From: JBELHR01 sp049606855
Lineage (GTDB): Bacteria; Bacteroidota; Bacteroidia; Flavobacteriales; Flavobacteriaceae
Direction: 5' to 3'
Length of the DNA stretch: 64,000 nucleotides
NCBI GenBank assembly: GCA_049606855.1
Contig: JBMYVY010000011.1
Coordinates: 1-64,000, forward strand
Shown here: positions 52,275-60,408 of the stretch, piece after piece
Layout: every line of letters begins with the position of its first letter
Position numbering within the stretch: position 1 is the first letter of the stretch
Program-made: the position numbers and the translations under genes
Notes under the pieces: model-generated
Database searches by the model: none
What the model was told of the DNA's origin: nothing
What the model saw: the letters and a program-made list of their open reading frames with translations, nothing else

Positions 52275-53197
52275 TTTTTCTCAAGAAAAACTTCCGCCAT
52301 CATGCATCTTGCACTACCTCCTCCGCAATTTTCAATGATGCTCAGATCACTGGAAATAATTGAATTGAAGCGCTCTATACGTTGAATTTGGCCTGAGTTT
52401 AAAGAATCTTTTGCCGCTTGAGACATGACCAAGAATTTCTTTCCCTCGACATTTTCTACTTGCAACATATTCCCGGCAAATTGCTCAACTTGATCTTCAG
52501 AAATTTCAATTATTTCTTTATTCCAAGACTCAAAAGTTTCTATGAGTTTTGCTCGTTCCTCTAAATCATCAATAGCGTCAAGGCAAATTACCACAAACTC
52601 ATCAGCCATACACATCATAACATTGGTATGATAAATTAATTCACGCTTATCCCCAACGGTCTGATAAGCATGAAAAACGACGGGTTCAAAATTGAATTCT
52701 TCACAAAACTCAATAAATAACTTCTTGTCTGCTCTTGGTGAAAGTGCACAATAGGCTACCCTGTTCTCTCGGTCTAGAATTATACTTCCGGTTCCCTCCA
52801 GAATTAAGCCCTCGTCATTTCGAAAGTCGACGAGTTCTTCGATTGCATAATTTTCATCTTGAAAAAGATTCAAAATATCCATCCTTACCTCTTTGTTTCG
52901 GTTCTGGGCAAACATGGGATATATTCCAATTCGCCCATCTTGATGAAAGGAAATCCAGTTATTTGGAAATATGGAATCAGGAGTAACTGGCAAGGGAGTA
53001 TCCTTGACAACAGTCACATGAATTTTGTGATTACGCAATTTTTCAACAAAAGAATTAAACTCTTTCAAGGCCTGGTTCTGCGTTTCTTCAGGACTTAAAA
53101 ACGATTCTTTCTGGTAAAAGTTATTTACAGCAGTTTCTGCATTTTTTGCAAAACTTACTGGTGAAATCATTAACAAATGGTGGCAGGTTTGTTTCAT
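52271..53197 (-). CDS. CtlX-type citrulline/arginine-modifying hydrolase (amidinotransferase fold)
   Basis: Guanidino-group-modifying enzyme of 308 aa. It has the Asp-rich PDSIFPNNWISFHQDGRIGIYPMF segment, the EGTGSIILDRENRVAYCALSPRAD substrate box, the His in YHTNVMM, and the catalytic Cys298 near the end (GGSARCMMAEVF). This pattern is that of CtlX (citrulline utilisation hydrolase) and eukaryotic-DDAH-like proteins. The substrate (citrulline, arginine or a methylated derivative) is not decided by the sequence. The next gene, 2 bp upstream in the same operon, is a second member of the superfamily. Confidence 0.83.
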   Translation of the reverse strand: MKQTCHHLLMISPVSFAKNAETAVNNFYQKESFLSPEETQNQALKEFNSFVEKLRNHKIHVTVVKDTPLPVTPDSIFPNNWISFHQDGRIGIYPMFAQNRNKEVRMDILNLFQDENYAIEELVDFRNDEGLILEGTGSIILDRENRVAYCALSPRADKKLFIEFCEEFNFEPVVFHAYQTVGDKRELIYHTNVMMCMADEFVVICLDAIDDLEERAKLIETFESWNKEIIEISEDQVEQFAGNMLQVENVEGKKFLVMSQAAKDSLNSGQIQRIERFNSIISSDLSIIENCGGGSARCMMAEVFLEKN

Positions 53198-53199
53198 CT

Positions 53200-54111
53200 T
53201 TAATCTCTAATTAAGGGCAAGGTGGAGCATCTTAAAAGTCCTTCTTGCTTCGCTATTTCTGCATAAGGTACTTTCTCTACAACAAAACCTTTACTTTTTA
53301 ACCAACTATTCAACCTTGTAAAGTTTTGTTCAGAAACAATCACATCAGGAGCAATTGAAAATACATTGGAATTCATATTGTACATTTCATCTTTGGTGAT
53401 TTCAAAAATATTAGCATCACCAAAAAAATCTTTTAACCACTGATATTCTTCAGCGTTTAAAAAGCCGTTTTCATGCAAAATGGCTTTGTCATAACCAATA
53501 GGTTGGAAACAACAATCAAGATGTAAGGCGTTTTCCTTAGCTTCTGTATTGGATTTTCTAAGGTTAAACGTTTTGACGATTTTTTGAGGAAAGGTTTTTT
53601 TCAGAAATTCAACTGCCGCACTATTGGTTCTAGCTGTTATGAAATCAGGATAATCTTCCCCGTAATAAGTCCCTACAAAAATATAGTCTCCCCAAGGCAT
53701 AATATCTCCACCTTCCAAATGAGCTTCTTCGGGCAATCGAATAATTTTTTCAGGGTCAATCTGCTTTAAAATATAGTCGATGGCTTCGATCTCTTGATCG
53801 CGATCAGGTAATATATTTGAAATGATGATTTTGTCATCAATTACACAGGCAATATCTCTAGCAAAAATCTGGTTGTAATTTTGAATCAATTCAGGTCGGT
53901 ACACTTTTACCTGATATTTTTGAAACACTTGATTTACCGCCTCCATTTCGACAATCATATCTGCTTCAATGGGATAGGTTCCAGCGGCAACATGCTCCCG
54001 TGATTTAGGGTCATAACAATCCTCTAATTTCGGTGTTGGACCATTAGAATCGGCCCTACCCAAAACCACAGCTCGCAATCGTGAAGTTTCGTTTGGTATG
54101 TTTAGTTTCAT
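53200..54111 (-). CDS. Dimethylarginine dimethylaminohydrolase/arginine deiminase family protein
   Basis: A 303-residue pentein-fold enzyme. Active-site features: FARDIA (residues 83-88), EGGD (133-136), His197 in ALHLD, and Cys295 in LLRCSTLPL. It would remove ammonia or an amine from a guanidino substrate to leave citrulline or a ureido product. Amidinotransferase activity is an alternative, as the fold is shared. It is the first of the two-gene pair with ctlX. The start lies just after the gltA terminator; a TATATTCG box ends 4 nt before the ATG, so it may be read through or nearly leaderless. Confidence 0.82.
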   Translation of the reverse strand: MKLNIPNETSRLRAVVLGRADSNGPTPKLEDCYDPKSREHVAAGTYPIEADMIVEMEAVNQVFQKYQVKVYRPELIQNYNQIFARDIACVIDDKIIISNILPDRDQEIEAIDYILKQIDPEKIIRLPEEAHLEGGDIMPWGDYIFVGTYYGEDYPDFITARTNSAAVEFLKKTFPQKIVKTFNLRKSNTEAKENALHLDCCFQPIGYDKAILHENGFLNAEEYQWLKDFFGDANIFEITKDEMYNMNSNVFSIAPDVIVSEQNFTRLNSWLKSKGFVVEKVPYAEIAKQEGLLRCSTLPLIRD

Positions 54112-54122
54112 GTGACGAATAT

Positions 54123-54158
54123 AAAAAAAAGCATCTAATTAAATTAGATGCTTTTTTT
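54123..54158 (-). terminator. Intrinsic terminator after gltA (bidirectional shape)
   Basis: GCATCTAAT (54131-54139), a 3-nt loop, and ATTAGATGC (54143-54151) form a perfect 9-bp stem. It is flanked by A8 on the left and T7 on the right, so the hairpin can extend and has a T tract on either strand. It begins 6 bp past the gltA stop. Confidence 0.85.
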
Positions 54159-54163
54159 ATAGT

Positions 54164-55450
54164 TTATCTTTCCTCCGTTGGAATAAATTCTCGAGACGGC
54201 TCTCCGACATATAGTTGTCTTGGTCGTCCAATTGGCTCGCTATTCAATCTCATTTCTCGCCATTGAGCAATCCATCCTGGTAAACGTCCCACTGCAAACA
54301 TTACAGTGAACATTTCAACTGGAATTCCTAAAGCTCGATAAATAATTCCTGAGTAGAAATCCACGTTTGGATATAAGTTTCTAGACTTGAAGTATTCGTC
54401 ATTTAAAGCTACATCTGCTAAACCTTTTGCGATATCAAGCACGGGGTCTTCAATTCCCATCTCAGCCAATACCTCCTCAGCTGCTTTCTTAATAATTTTT
54501 GCACGAGGGTCAAAATTTTTATAAACACGGTGTCCGAATCCCATTAATCTAAATGGATCATTCTTATCTTTTGCTTTCTCAATATATTTTTGGTAGTCCC
54601 CGCCGTCAGCTTTAATTTCTTCAAGCATTTCGATAACTGCCTGGTTTGCTCCACCGTGAAGTGGTCCCCATAAGGCAGAGATACCCGATGAAATTGAAGC
54701 AAATAAACCTGCGTGTGATGATCCAACGATACGTACAGTTGAAGTCGAACAGTTTTGCTCGTGATCAGCATGCAAAATTAATAACTTATTCAAGGCACTA
54801 ATTACAACAGAGTTTTCTTTATAAGGCTCGTTAGGGCTTTGGAACATCATTTTTACCAAATTCTGAACATATCCTAATGAGTTATCAGAATATACCAAAG
54901 GCATTCCTTTTTGCTTACGAAGCGTCCATGCAACAAGTACAGGGAATTTTGCCAAAATCTTAACTATAGCAAGATACATGTCATTTTCTGACTGTACATC
55001 TACCGCTTTCGGATTGAATGAAGTTAATGCTGAAGTTAATGCCGACAACACTCCCATAGGGTGTGCGGATTTAGGAAAACCATCTAAGATTTTCTTCATC
55101 TCTTCATCGACTAAGGCCTTTGATTTGATATCAGAGTGAAATTTAGTTAACTCTGCTCTTGTTGGCAATTCACCGAAAATCAACAAATAAGCAACTTCTA
55201 AAAAAGAGGCCTTATCAGCTAAATCTTCAATAGAATATCCTCTATATCTTAAAATTCCTTTTTCACCATCTAAGAAAGTAATTGCACTTTCACAAGATCC
55301 TGTGTTTTTAAATCCTCGATCAAGGGTAATCAAACCATTACTCATCGATCTTAAAGCCTTTATGTCTATTGCTAATTCTCCTTCAGTACCTTCCAAAACT
55401 GGAAGTTCATATTTCTCTCCATTATATTCAACAGTGGCAGTTTGCGACAT
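54164..55450 (-). CDS. gltA: Citrate synthase (GltA)
   Basis: Condenses oxaloacetate and acetyl-CoA as the entry to the TCA cycle. It is 428 aa, the hexameric type II length. Motifs: FTDGEKG-like FLDGEKGILRYRGY, LHADHEQNCSTSTVRIVGSS with active-site His, LWGPLHGGANQAV, MGFGHRVYKNFDPRA with the second His, and the catalytic Asp in NVDFYSGI. RPRQLYVG is the normal C-terminal region. It is separated from eno by that gene's terminator; a TAAATTCG box (55487-55494) is a candidate promoter. Confidence 0.97.
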   Translation of the reverse strand: MSQTATVEYNGEKYELPVLEGTEGELAIDIKALRSMSNGLITLDRGFKNTGSCESAITFLDGEKGILRYRGYSIEDLADKASFLEVAYLLIFGELPTRAELTKFHSDIKSKALVDEEMKKILDGFPKSAHPMGVLSALTSALTSFNPKAVDVQSENDMYLAIVKILAKFPVLVAWTLRKQKGMPLVYSDNSLGYVQNLVKMMFQSPNEPYKENSVVISALNKLLILHADHEQNCSTSTVRIVGSSHAGLFASISSGISALWGPLHGGANQAVIEMLEEIKADGGDYQKYIEKAKDKNDPFRLMGFGHRVYKNFDPRAKIIKKAAEEVLAEMGIEDPVLDIAKGLADVALNDEYFKSRNLYPNVDFYSGIIYRALGIPVEMFTVMFAVGRLPGWIAQWREMRLNSEPIGRPRQLYVGEPSREFIPTEER

Positions 55451-55531
55451 AATTCTGTAAAATTTTATATTAGTTAAAATGTTTGCCGAATTTACAAAAA
55501 AAGTCTAGTTTTTACAGCATTTTTTGGAGAT

Positions 55532-55564
55532 AAAAAAACCGGAGTTAAAATACTCCGGTTTTTT
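55532..55564 (-). terminator. Intrinsic terminator after eno
   Basis: ACCGGAGT (55538-55545), loop TAAAAT, and ACTCCGGT (55552-55559), with A and T runs outside the stem. On the minus strand it follows the eno stop by about 20 bp and ends in a T run. Confidence 0.88.
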
Positions 55565-55584
55565 GTTAATATTTCATTGAAAAA

Positions 55585-56874
55585 TTATCCAATCTTAAAA
55601 GCTCTCTCCTGAGGGAAATAAGCTAAATCTCCTAATTCTTCTTCAATTCTCAATAATTGATTGTATTTCGCCATCCTGTCTGAACGAGAAGCAGAACCAG
55701 TTTTAATCTGACCACAATTTAATCCCACCGCTAAATCAGCGATAGTATTATCTTCTGTTTCACCAGAACGGTGAGACATTACAGAGGTATAACCAGCATT
55801 ATGTGCCATATTTACTGCAGCAATTGTTTCAGTCAAAGTTCCAATTTGGTTTACTTTAATCAAAATTGAATTTGCAATGTTGTTCTCAATACCTTTAGAT
55901 AAACGTTCAACATTGGTAACGTATAAATCATCACCAACCAATTGAACTTTATTTCCAATCTTTTCAGTAAGATACTTCCAACCTTCCCAATCATTTTCAT
56001 CCATACCATCTTCAATTGAGATAATTGGATACTTCTCAGCTAATTCAGCTAAATAATCAGCTTGTTGATGAGAGTCTCTTACCGCTCCTTGTTCACCTTC
56101 GAATTTAGCGTAGTTATATTTTCCGTTTTCATAGAATTCCGCTGCCGCACAATCCAATGCTAGCATAACTTCATCACCTGGTTTATAACCTGCTTTCTCA
56201 ACAGCAGATAACACAGTTTCGATCGCGTCTTCTGTACCATCAAATTTTGGAGCAAAACCTCCTTCATCACCAACTGCAGTCGATAGACCTCGATCAGCAA
56301 TTAATTTCTTCAAATTATGGAAGATTTCAGTTCCCATTTGAATAGCATGAGAAAAGTCTTTTGCCTTTACAGGCATGATCATAAACTCTTGAAATGCAAT
56401 CGGTGCATCAGAGTGAGATCCTCCATTAATAATATTCATCATTGGTACAGGTAAGGTATTACCACTAACTCCACCAACGTAACGATATAAAGGCATACCA
56501 GCTTCTTGAGCTGCCGCTTTTGCAACTGCGAGAGAAACACCTAAAATGGCATTGGCACCTAGTTTTGATTTATTAGGAGTTCCATCCAATTCGATCATCA
56601 TTTGATCAATAGCGTTTTGCTCATAAACATCTGCTCCGATTAACTCTTCTGCAATAATAGTGTTTACATTTTCAACGGCCTTTGTTACCCCTTTACCCAT
56701 GAAGGCAGATCCGCCATCACGTAATTCAACTGCTTCGTGCTCTCCAGTAGAAGCTCCAGATGGAACTGCTGCTCTACCTAAAATTCCAGTTTCCGTAACA
56801 ACATCTACCTCTACAGTAGGATTACCTCTTGAATCAAAAATCTGACGTGCGTGAACGCTTAGTATTAAACTCAT
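55585..56874 (-). CDS. eno: Enolase
   Basis: Converts 2-phosphoglycerate to phosphoenolpyruvate, with Mg2+. It is 429 aa. Motifs: ARQIFDSRGNPTVEVDV at the N-terminus, GASTGEHEAVELRDG (substrate loop), the metal ligands in ALDCAAAEF, SIEDGMDENDW and VGDDLYVTN, and the catalytic Lys/His region LIKVNQIGTLTE with MSHRSGETEDNTIADLAV. It has its own CG-extended promoter with a LacI-type operator like that of pfkA, and a strong terminator. Confidence 0.97.
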   Translation of the reverse strand: MSLILSVHARQIFDSRGNPTVEVDVVTETGILGRAAVPSGASTGEHEAVELRDGGSAFMGKGVTKAVENVNTIIAEELIGADVYEQNAIDQMMIELDGTPNKSKLGANAILGVSLAVAKAAAQEAGMPLYRYVGGVSGNTLPVPMMNIINGGSHSDAPIAFQEFMIMPVKAKDFSHAIQMGTEIFHNLKKLIADRGLSTAVGDEGGFAPKFDGTEDAIETVLSAVEKAGYKPGDEVMLALDCAAAEFYENGKYNYAKFEGEQGAVRDSHQQADYLAELAEKYPIISIEDGMDENDWEGWKYLTEKIGNKVQLVGDDLYVTNVERLSKGIENNIANSILIKVNQIGTLTETIAAVNMAHNAGYTSVMSHRSGETEDNTIADLAVGLNCGQIKTGSASRSDRMAKYNQLLRIEEELGDLAYFPQERAFKIG

Positions 56875-56898
56875 AATTATATCTTTTATTTTCTTCCG

Positions 56899-56908
56899 TA
56901 AATTTACG
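56899..56908 (-). promoter_or_regulatory. Extended -7 promoter of eno
   Basis: Minus strand CG then TAAATTTA (56899-56906), 24 nt before the ATG. No TTTG occurs at the -33 position. Confidence 0.45.
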
Positions 56909-56945
56909 AAACTTTCGCTCTATTAGAAAATTACTTTCATGAAAT

Positions 56946-56962
56946 TGCGAAAACGTTTACAA
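56946..56962. promoter_or_regulatory. LacI/GalR-type operator-like site upstream of eno
   Basis: GAAAACGTTTAC (56949-56960) satisfies the GnAAnCGnTTnC core, within TGCGAAAACGTTTACAA. It lies 42 nt upstream of the eno -7 box, about -60, nearly the same distance and the same orientation as the pfkA site. Confidence 0.5.
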
Positions 56963-56970
56963 TTAAGATT

Positions 56971-56996
56971 AAAAAAGCCTGCAATTTCTTACAGGC
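56971..56996 (-). terminator. Intrinsic terminator after carA
   Basis: Minus strand GCCTGTAA, GAAA tetraloop, TTGCAGGC, then six T. The stem has eight pairs including one T-G, with a GNRA loop, 15 bp past the carA stop. Confidence 0.85.
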
Positions 56997-57010
56997 TCAT
57001 TATCAACAAT

Positions 57011-58111
57011 TTACGCTTTCATCAATTCGATAAATTCATCGAAAAGATAAGATGAATCATGTGGACCCGGACTTGCTTCTGGGTGGTACTGAACTGAAAA
57101 AACTGGTTTGTTTTTCATTCTCATACCTGCCACCGTTTCGTCATTCAAATGTAAATGAGTCAATTCGAAATCGCTATTTTTCAATAAATCATCCTTTTTA
57201 ACCACAAATCCATGATTCTGAGAGGTAATCTCTCCTTTACCTGTTAGAAGGTTTTTTACAGGGTGATTAATTCCTCTGTGTCCATTGTGCATTTTATAGG
57301 TACTCATGTCATTAGCATTCGCAATAACTTGGTGTCCAAGGCAGATTCCAAATAAAGGATGATTACCCTTTATTACTTCCTGAGCCACTTTTTGAGCCTC
57401 TTTTAAAGGTTCTGGATCACCAGGACCGTTTGAAAGAAAATATCCATCAGGATTAAATTTCTTTAATTCCTCATAAGAGCTGTTGTATGGATAAACCTTT
57501 ACCTGACATCCACGCTTAACTAAATTTCTGAGAATATTCTCTTTAATCCCTAAATCCAAAGCAGCAACTTTATATGGAGCATCGTCTTCTCCAACGGTAT
57601 AGGCATGTTTTGTAGAAACAGATGAAGCCAATTCTAGACCAACCATGTTTGGAACTTTGTCAAGAATTTCTTTAAGTTCATCAAGATTAGTATTTGTCGA
57701 AATAATTGCATTCATTGCACCTTTATCTCTAATATAAGATACTACTGCACGGGTATCAACATCTGCAATTGCAACAACATTTTGATCTTCAAAGTAGTTC
57801 AATAAACTTCCGTCTGAATCCACTCTTGAATAATCAAAACTGAAATTTTTACAAATTAAACCAGCAATTTTTACTCCAGAGGACTCTACTTCTTTATGAT
57901 TTACACCATAATTTCCAATATGGGCGTTGGTAGTAACCATCAACTGACCGAAATAAGAAGGATCAGTAAATATTTCTTGATATCCTGTCATTCCGGTATT
58001 AAAACAAAGTTCACCGGTAGCAGTTCCTTCAATCCCAATTGATTTTCCTTCAAAAACAGTTCCATCTGCTAAAAGTAAAACTGCTTTCTTGTGTTGTTCG
58101 AATTTCTTCAT
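57011..58111 (-). CDS. carA: Carbamoyl-phosphate synthase small subunit (CarA)
   Basis: Glutamine amidotransferase subunit that feeds ammonia to CarB for arginine and pyrimidine synthesis. The N-terminal domain has LADGTVFEGKSIG, FNTGMTGYQEIFTDPSY, and SYIRDKGAMNAIIS. The class I GATase domain starts near residue 180, with nucleophile Cys in LFGICLGHQVI and the His/Glu pair in QYHPEASPGPHD. At 366 aa it is normal. carB is not adjacent. It follows the ribosomal operon terminator by 14 bp and ends in its own hairpin; no convincing promoter box is visible, so readthrough from rplQ is possible. Confidence 0.95.
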   Translation of the reverse strand: MKKFEQHKKAVLLLADGTVFEGKSIGIEGTATGELCFNTGMTGYQEIFTDPSYFGQLMVTTNAHIGNYGVNHKEVESSGVKIAGLICKNFSFDYSRVDSDGSLLNYFEDQNVVAIADVDTRAVVSYIRDKGAMNAIISTNTNLDELKEILDKVPNMVGLELASSVSTKHAYTVGEDDAPYKVAALDLGIKENILRNLVKRGCQVKVYPYNSSYEELKKFNPDGYFLSNGPGDPEPLKEAQKVAQEVIKGNHPLFGICLGHQVIANANDMSTYKMHNGHRGINHPVKNLLTGKGEITSQNHGFVVKKDDLLKNSDFELTHLHLNDETVAGMRMKNKPVFSVQYHPEASPGPHDSSYLFDEFIELMKA

Positions 58112-58124
58112 GATTTAAATTTTC

Positions 58125-58159
58125 AAAAAAAAAGGATAAGCTAAAATAACTTATCCTTT
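58125..58159 (-). terminator. Intrinsic terminator after rplQ
   Basis: AAAGGATAAG (58131-58140), a 9-nt loop, and CTTATCCTTT (58150-58159) form a perfect 10-bp stem. On the minus strand it is followed by a T run (complement of 58125-58133). It ends the spc/alpha ribosomal transcript. Confidence 0.88.
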
Positions 58160-58185
58160 TTAAATATGGTAATACTAATACATCT

Positions 58186-58668
58186 TTATGCTTCAGAAGT
58201 TTCTTCGTTAGTAGTTTCAGTAACTTCTGCAGCTGGAGCAGCAGGAGCAGCTTTCTTTCTACCTCTACGAGTTGTTTTCTTCTTTTTAGCGCCATTTGGA
58301 TTGTAAATCTCGTTATAATCAACTAATTCAATCATTACCATAGGAGCATTATCTCCTTGACGATTTCCTAATTTGATAATACGTGTATATCCTCCTGGAC
58401 GATCAGCAACCTTTACAGAAACTTCTTTGAATAATTCTGTAACGGCAAACTTATTACGTAAATAACTAAATACTACACGACGATTGTGAGTATTGTCCGT
58501 TTTTGATTTCGTAATTAATGGTTCAACAAACTGACGCAAAGCTTTCGCTTTAGCTTCAGTTGTATTTATACGCTTGTGCTCGATCAAAGAACAAGCCATA
58601 TTTGCCAACATCGCCTTTCTGTGTGCCGACTTTCTTCCTAAATGGTTAAATTTCTTTCCGTGTCTCAT
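58186..58668 (-). CDS. rplQ: 50S ribosomal protein L17
   Basis: Large-subunit protein near the tunnel exit. The core is complete: MRHGKKFNHLGRKSAHRKAML, LIEHKRINTTEAKAKALR, and PGGYTRIIKLGNRQGDNAPM. At 160 aa it is longer than the E. coli protein (127 aa). The extra C-terminus (KKKTTRRGRKKAAP followed by an Ala/Glu/Thr-rich acidic tail ending NEETSEA) is a low-complexity extension common in Bacteroidota. It is the last gene of the operon. Confidence 0.96.
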   Translation of the reverse strand: MRHGKKFNHLGRKSAHRKAMLANMACSLIEHKRINTTEAKAKALRQFVEPLITKSKTDNTHNRRVVFSYLRNKFAVTELFKEVSVKVADRPGGYTRIIKLGNRQGDNAPMVMIELVDYNEIYNPNGAKKKKTTRRGRKKAAPAAPAAEVTETTNEETSEA

Positions 58669-58699
58669 CTCTAAAACCTTTTAAACCGCAGTTTCCTGG

Positions 58700-59692
58700 T
58701 TATTCTTTATCTAATTTGTACTTGCTCAAATCCATTCCAAAACTCAATCCTTTAGAATTCACTAACTCATCTAATTCAGTTAATGATTTCTTTCCAAAGT
58801 TTCTGAACTTCATCAAGTCATTTTTGTTATATGACACTAGGTCTCCCAATGTTTCCACTTCTGCAGCTTTCAAACAGTTCAAAGCACGCACAGATAAATC
58901 CATATCGATAAGCTTTGTTTTCAATAACTGTCTCATGTGCAATGATTCCTCATCATAAGTTTCAGTCTGAGCTCTTTCATCAGCCTCAAGGGTGATGCGC
59001 TCATCAGAAAATAACATGAAGTGGTGAATCAAAATCTTAGCAGCCTCAGTTAAAGCAGCTTTAGGATTAATCGATCCATCAGTTTTAATATCAAAAACTA
59101 ATTTTTCATAATCCGTCTTTTGCTCAACACGGTAATTTTCAACAGCATACTTTACATTCTTAATTGGAGTGTAAATAGAATCCGTAAAAATAGTACCTAA
59201 AGGTGCGTTAGCTTTTTTATTTTCTTCAGCTGGGACAAACCCTCTACCTTTCTCGATAGATAATTCCATGTCAATCTTAACAGACTTCTCCATATTACAG
59301 ATCACTAGATCTGAATTAAGTACTTGGAAACCTGAGATGAATTTTTGCAAATCACCTGCAGTTAACTGCTCTTGACCCGAAACTGAGATACTTACAGATT
59401 CTCTGTCTGTATCTTCAATTTGCTTCTTAAAACGAACTTGTTTAAGATTCAAGATAATCTCGGTAACATCTTCCACAACACCTGGAATCGTAGAGAACTC
59501 ATGTTCAACTCCTTCGATTTTAAGTGACGTGATAGCGAAACCTTCAAGAGAAGACAAAAGCACACGACGCAACGCATTTCCAACCGTTAGACCAAACCCT
59601 GGTTCTAAAGGACGAAATTCAAATCTACCTTCAAAATCAGTAGATTCAATCATGATTACTTTGTCTGGTTTCTGAAAATTTAAAATTGCCAT
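58700..59692 (-). CDS. rpoA: RNA polymerase alpha subunit
   Basis: Forms the alpha dimer that scaffolds RNA polymerase. The N-terminal domain has the conserved FEFRPLEPGFGLTVGNALRRVLLSSLEGFAITSLKIEGV. The C-terminal domain (about residue 250 on) has the DNA/activator-binding LSVRALNCLKAAEVETLGDLV and LMKFRNFGKKSLTELDEL. Its 330 aa is standard. An intact alpha-CTD is relevant to the proposed class I activator sites at -60 upstream of pfkA and eno. Confidence 0.98.
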   Translation of the reverse strand: MAILNFQKPDKVIMIESTDFEGRFEFRPLEPGFGLTVGNALRRVLLSSLEGFAITSLKIEGVEHEFSTIPGVVEDVTEIILNLKQVRFKKQIEDTDRESVSISVSGQEQLTAGDLQKFISGFQVLNSDLVICNMEKSVKIDMELSIEKGRGFVPAEENKKANAPLGTIFTDSIYTPIKNVKYAVENYRVEQKTDYEKLVFDIKTDGSINPKAALTEAAKILIHHFMLFSDERITLEADERAQTETYDEESLHMRQLLKTKLIDMDLSVRALNCLKAAEVETLGDLVSYNKNDLMKFRNFGKKSLTELDELVNSKGLSFGMDLSKYKLDKE

Positions 59693-59711
59693 AGTTTAAC
59701 TGGTGTCAAAA

Positions 59712-60317
59712 TTATTTAGAGTATAACTCTACAATTAATTGTTCTTTGATATTTTCTGGAATCTGTAAACGCTCTGGAGCTGCTACAAAAGTTCCTTCTT
59801 TAGTTTCTGAATTCCAAGTCAACCACTCATATACTGAGCTGTTAGCTGCCAATGAATTCTCAATAGCTTCTAAAGACTTAGACTTCTCTCTTACTCCAAC
59901 AACGTCACCAGCTTTCAAAGAATAAGATGGAATATTTACGATTTCACCGTTAACAGTGATATGTCTATGTGATACTAATTGTCTAGCAGCTCTTCTTGAA
60001 TTTGCAACACCCATACGGTATACCACATTATCAAGACGTGCTTCACAAAGTTGTAATAAAACCTCACCTGTAATACCTTTTCTTCTAGAAGCTTCAGCAA
60101 ATAAATTACTAAATTGACGCTCTAAAATACCATAAGTATATTTAGCTTTTTGTTTTTCTTGCAACTGAATAGCATATTCAGATTTTTTTCCTCTTCTTTT
60201 AGACACTCCATGTTGTCCTGGAGGATAGTTACGCTTTTCAAACGCCTTGTCATCTCCAAAAATCGCTTCACCGAATTTACGGGCGATTTTACTCTTAGGT
60301 CCTGTATATCTTGCCAT
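59712..60317 (-). CDS. rpsD: 30S ribosomal protein S4
   Basis: 16S-binding assembly protein of 201 aa. It starts MARYTGPKSKIARKFGEAIFG and includes YPPGQHGVSKRRGKKSEYAIQLQEKQKAKYTYG-type rRNA-binding sequence and the S4 domain LDNVVYRMGVANSRRAARQLVSHRHITVNG. There are no zinc-binding cysteines at the N-terminus, so it is the C-minus form. It may act as translational autoregulator of the alpha operon, as in E. coli. It lies 19 bp before rpoA. Confidence 0.97.
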   Translation of the reverse strand: MARYTGPKSKIARKFGEAIFGDDKAFEKRNYPPGQHGVSKRRGKKSEYAIQLQEKQKAKYTYGILERQFSNLFAEASRRKGITGEVLLQLCEARLDNVVYRMGVANSRRAARQLVSHRHITVNGEIVNIPSYSLKAGDVVGVREKSKSLEAIENSLAANSSVYEWLTWNSETKEGTFVAAPERLQIPENIKEQLIVELYSK

Positions 60318-60408
60318 TTTCTGTTTATTTAAATAGGTATTATGAATTCAGGCTAAAAATCCTTCGATAATATGATTCCTATCTCAGTTAATAAATTTAA
60401 TAAAAAAA

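Noticed and set aside
52273..52292. Inverted repeat AGTTTTTCT / AGAAAAACT at the tsaD-ctlX junction
   Set aside because: The loop is only 2 nt and the arms are AT-rich. The bases code for the VFLEKN end of CtlX, and there is no T tract, so a terminator is not supported.
58050..58322. A 90-codon Lys/Leu-rich open frame on the minus strand
   Set aside because: It is an out-of-frame reading of the rplQ 3' end, its terminator and the carA start; the composition comes from the AAG-rich L17 tail.
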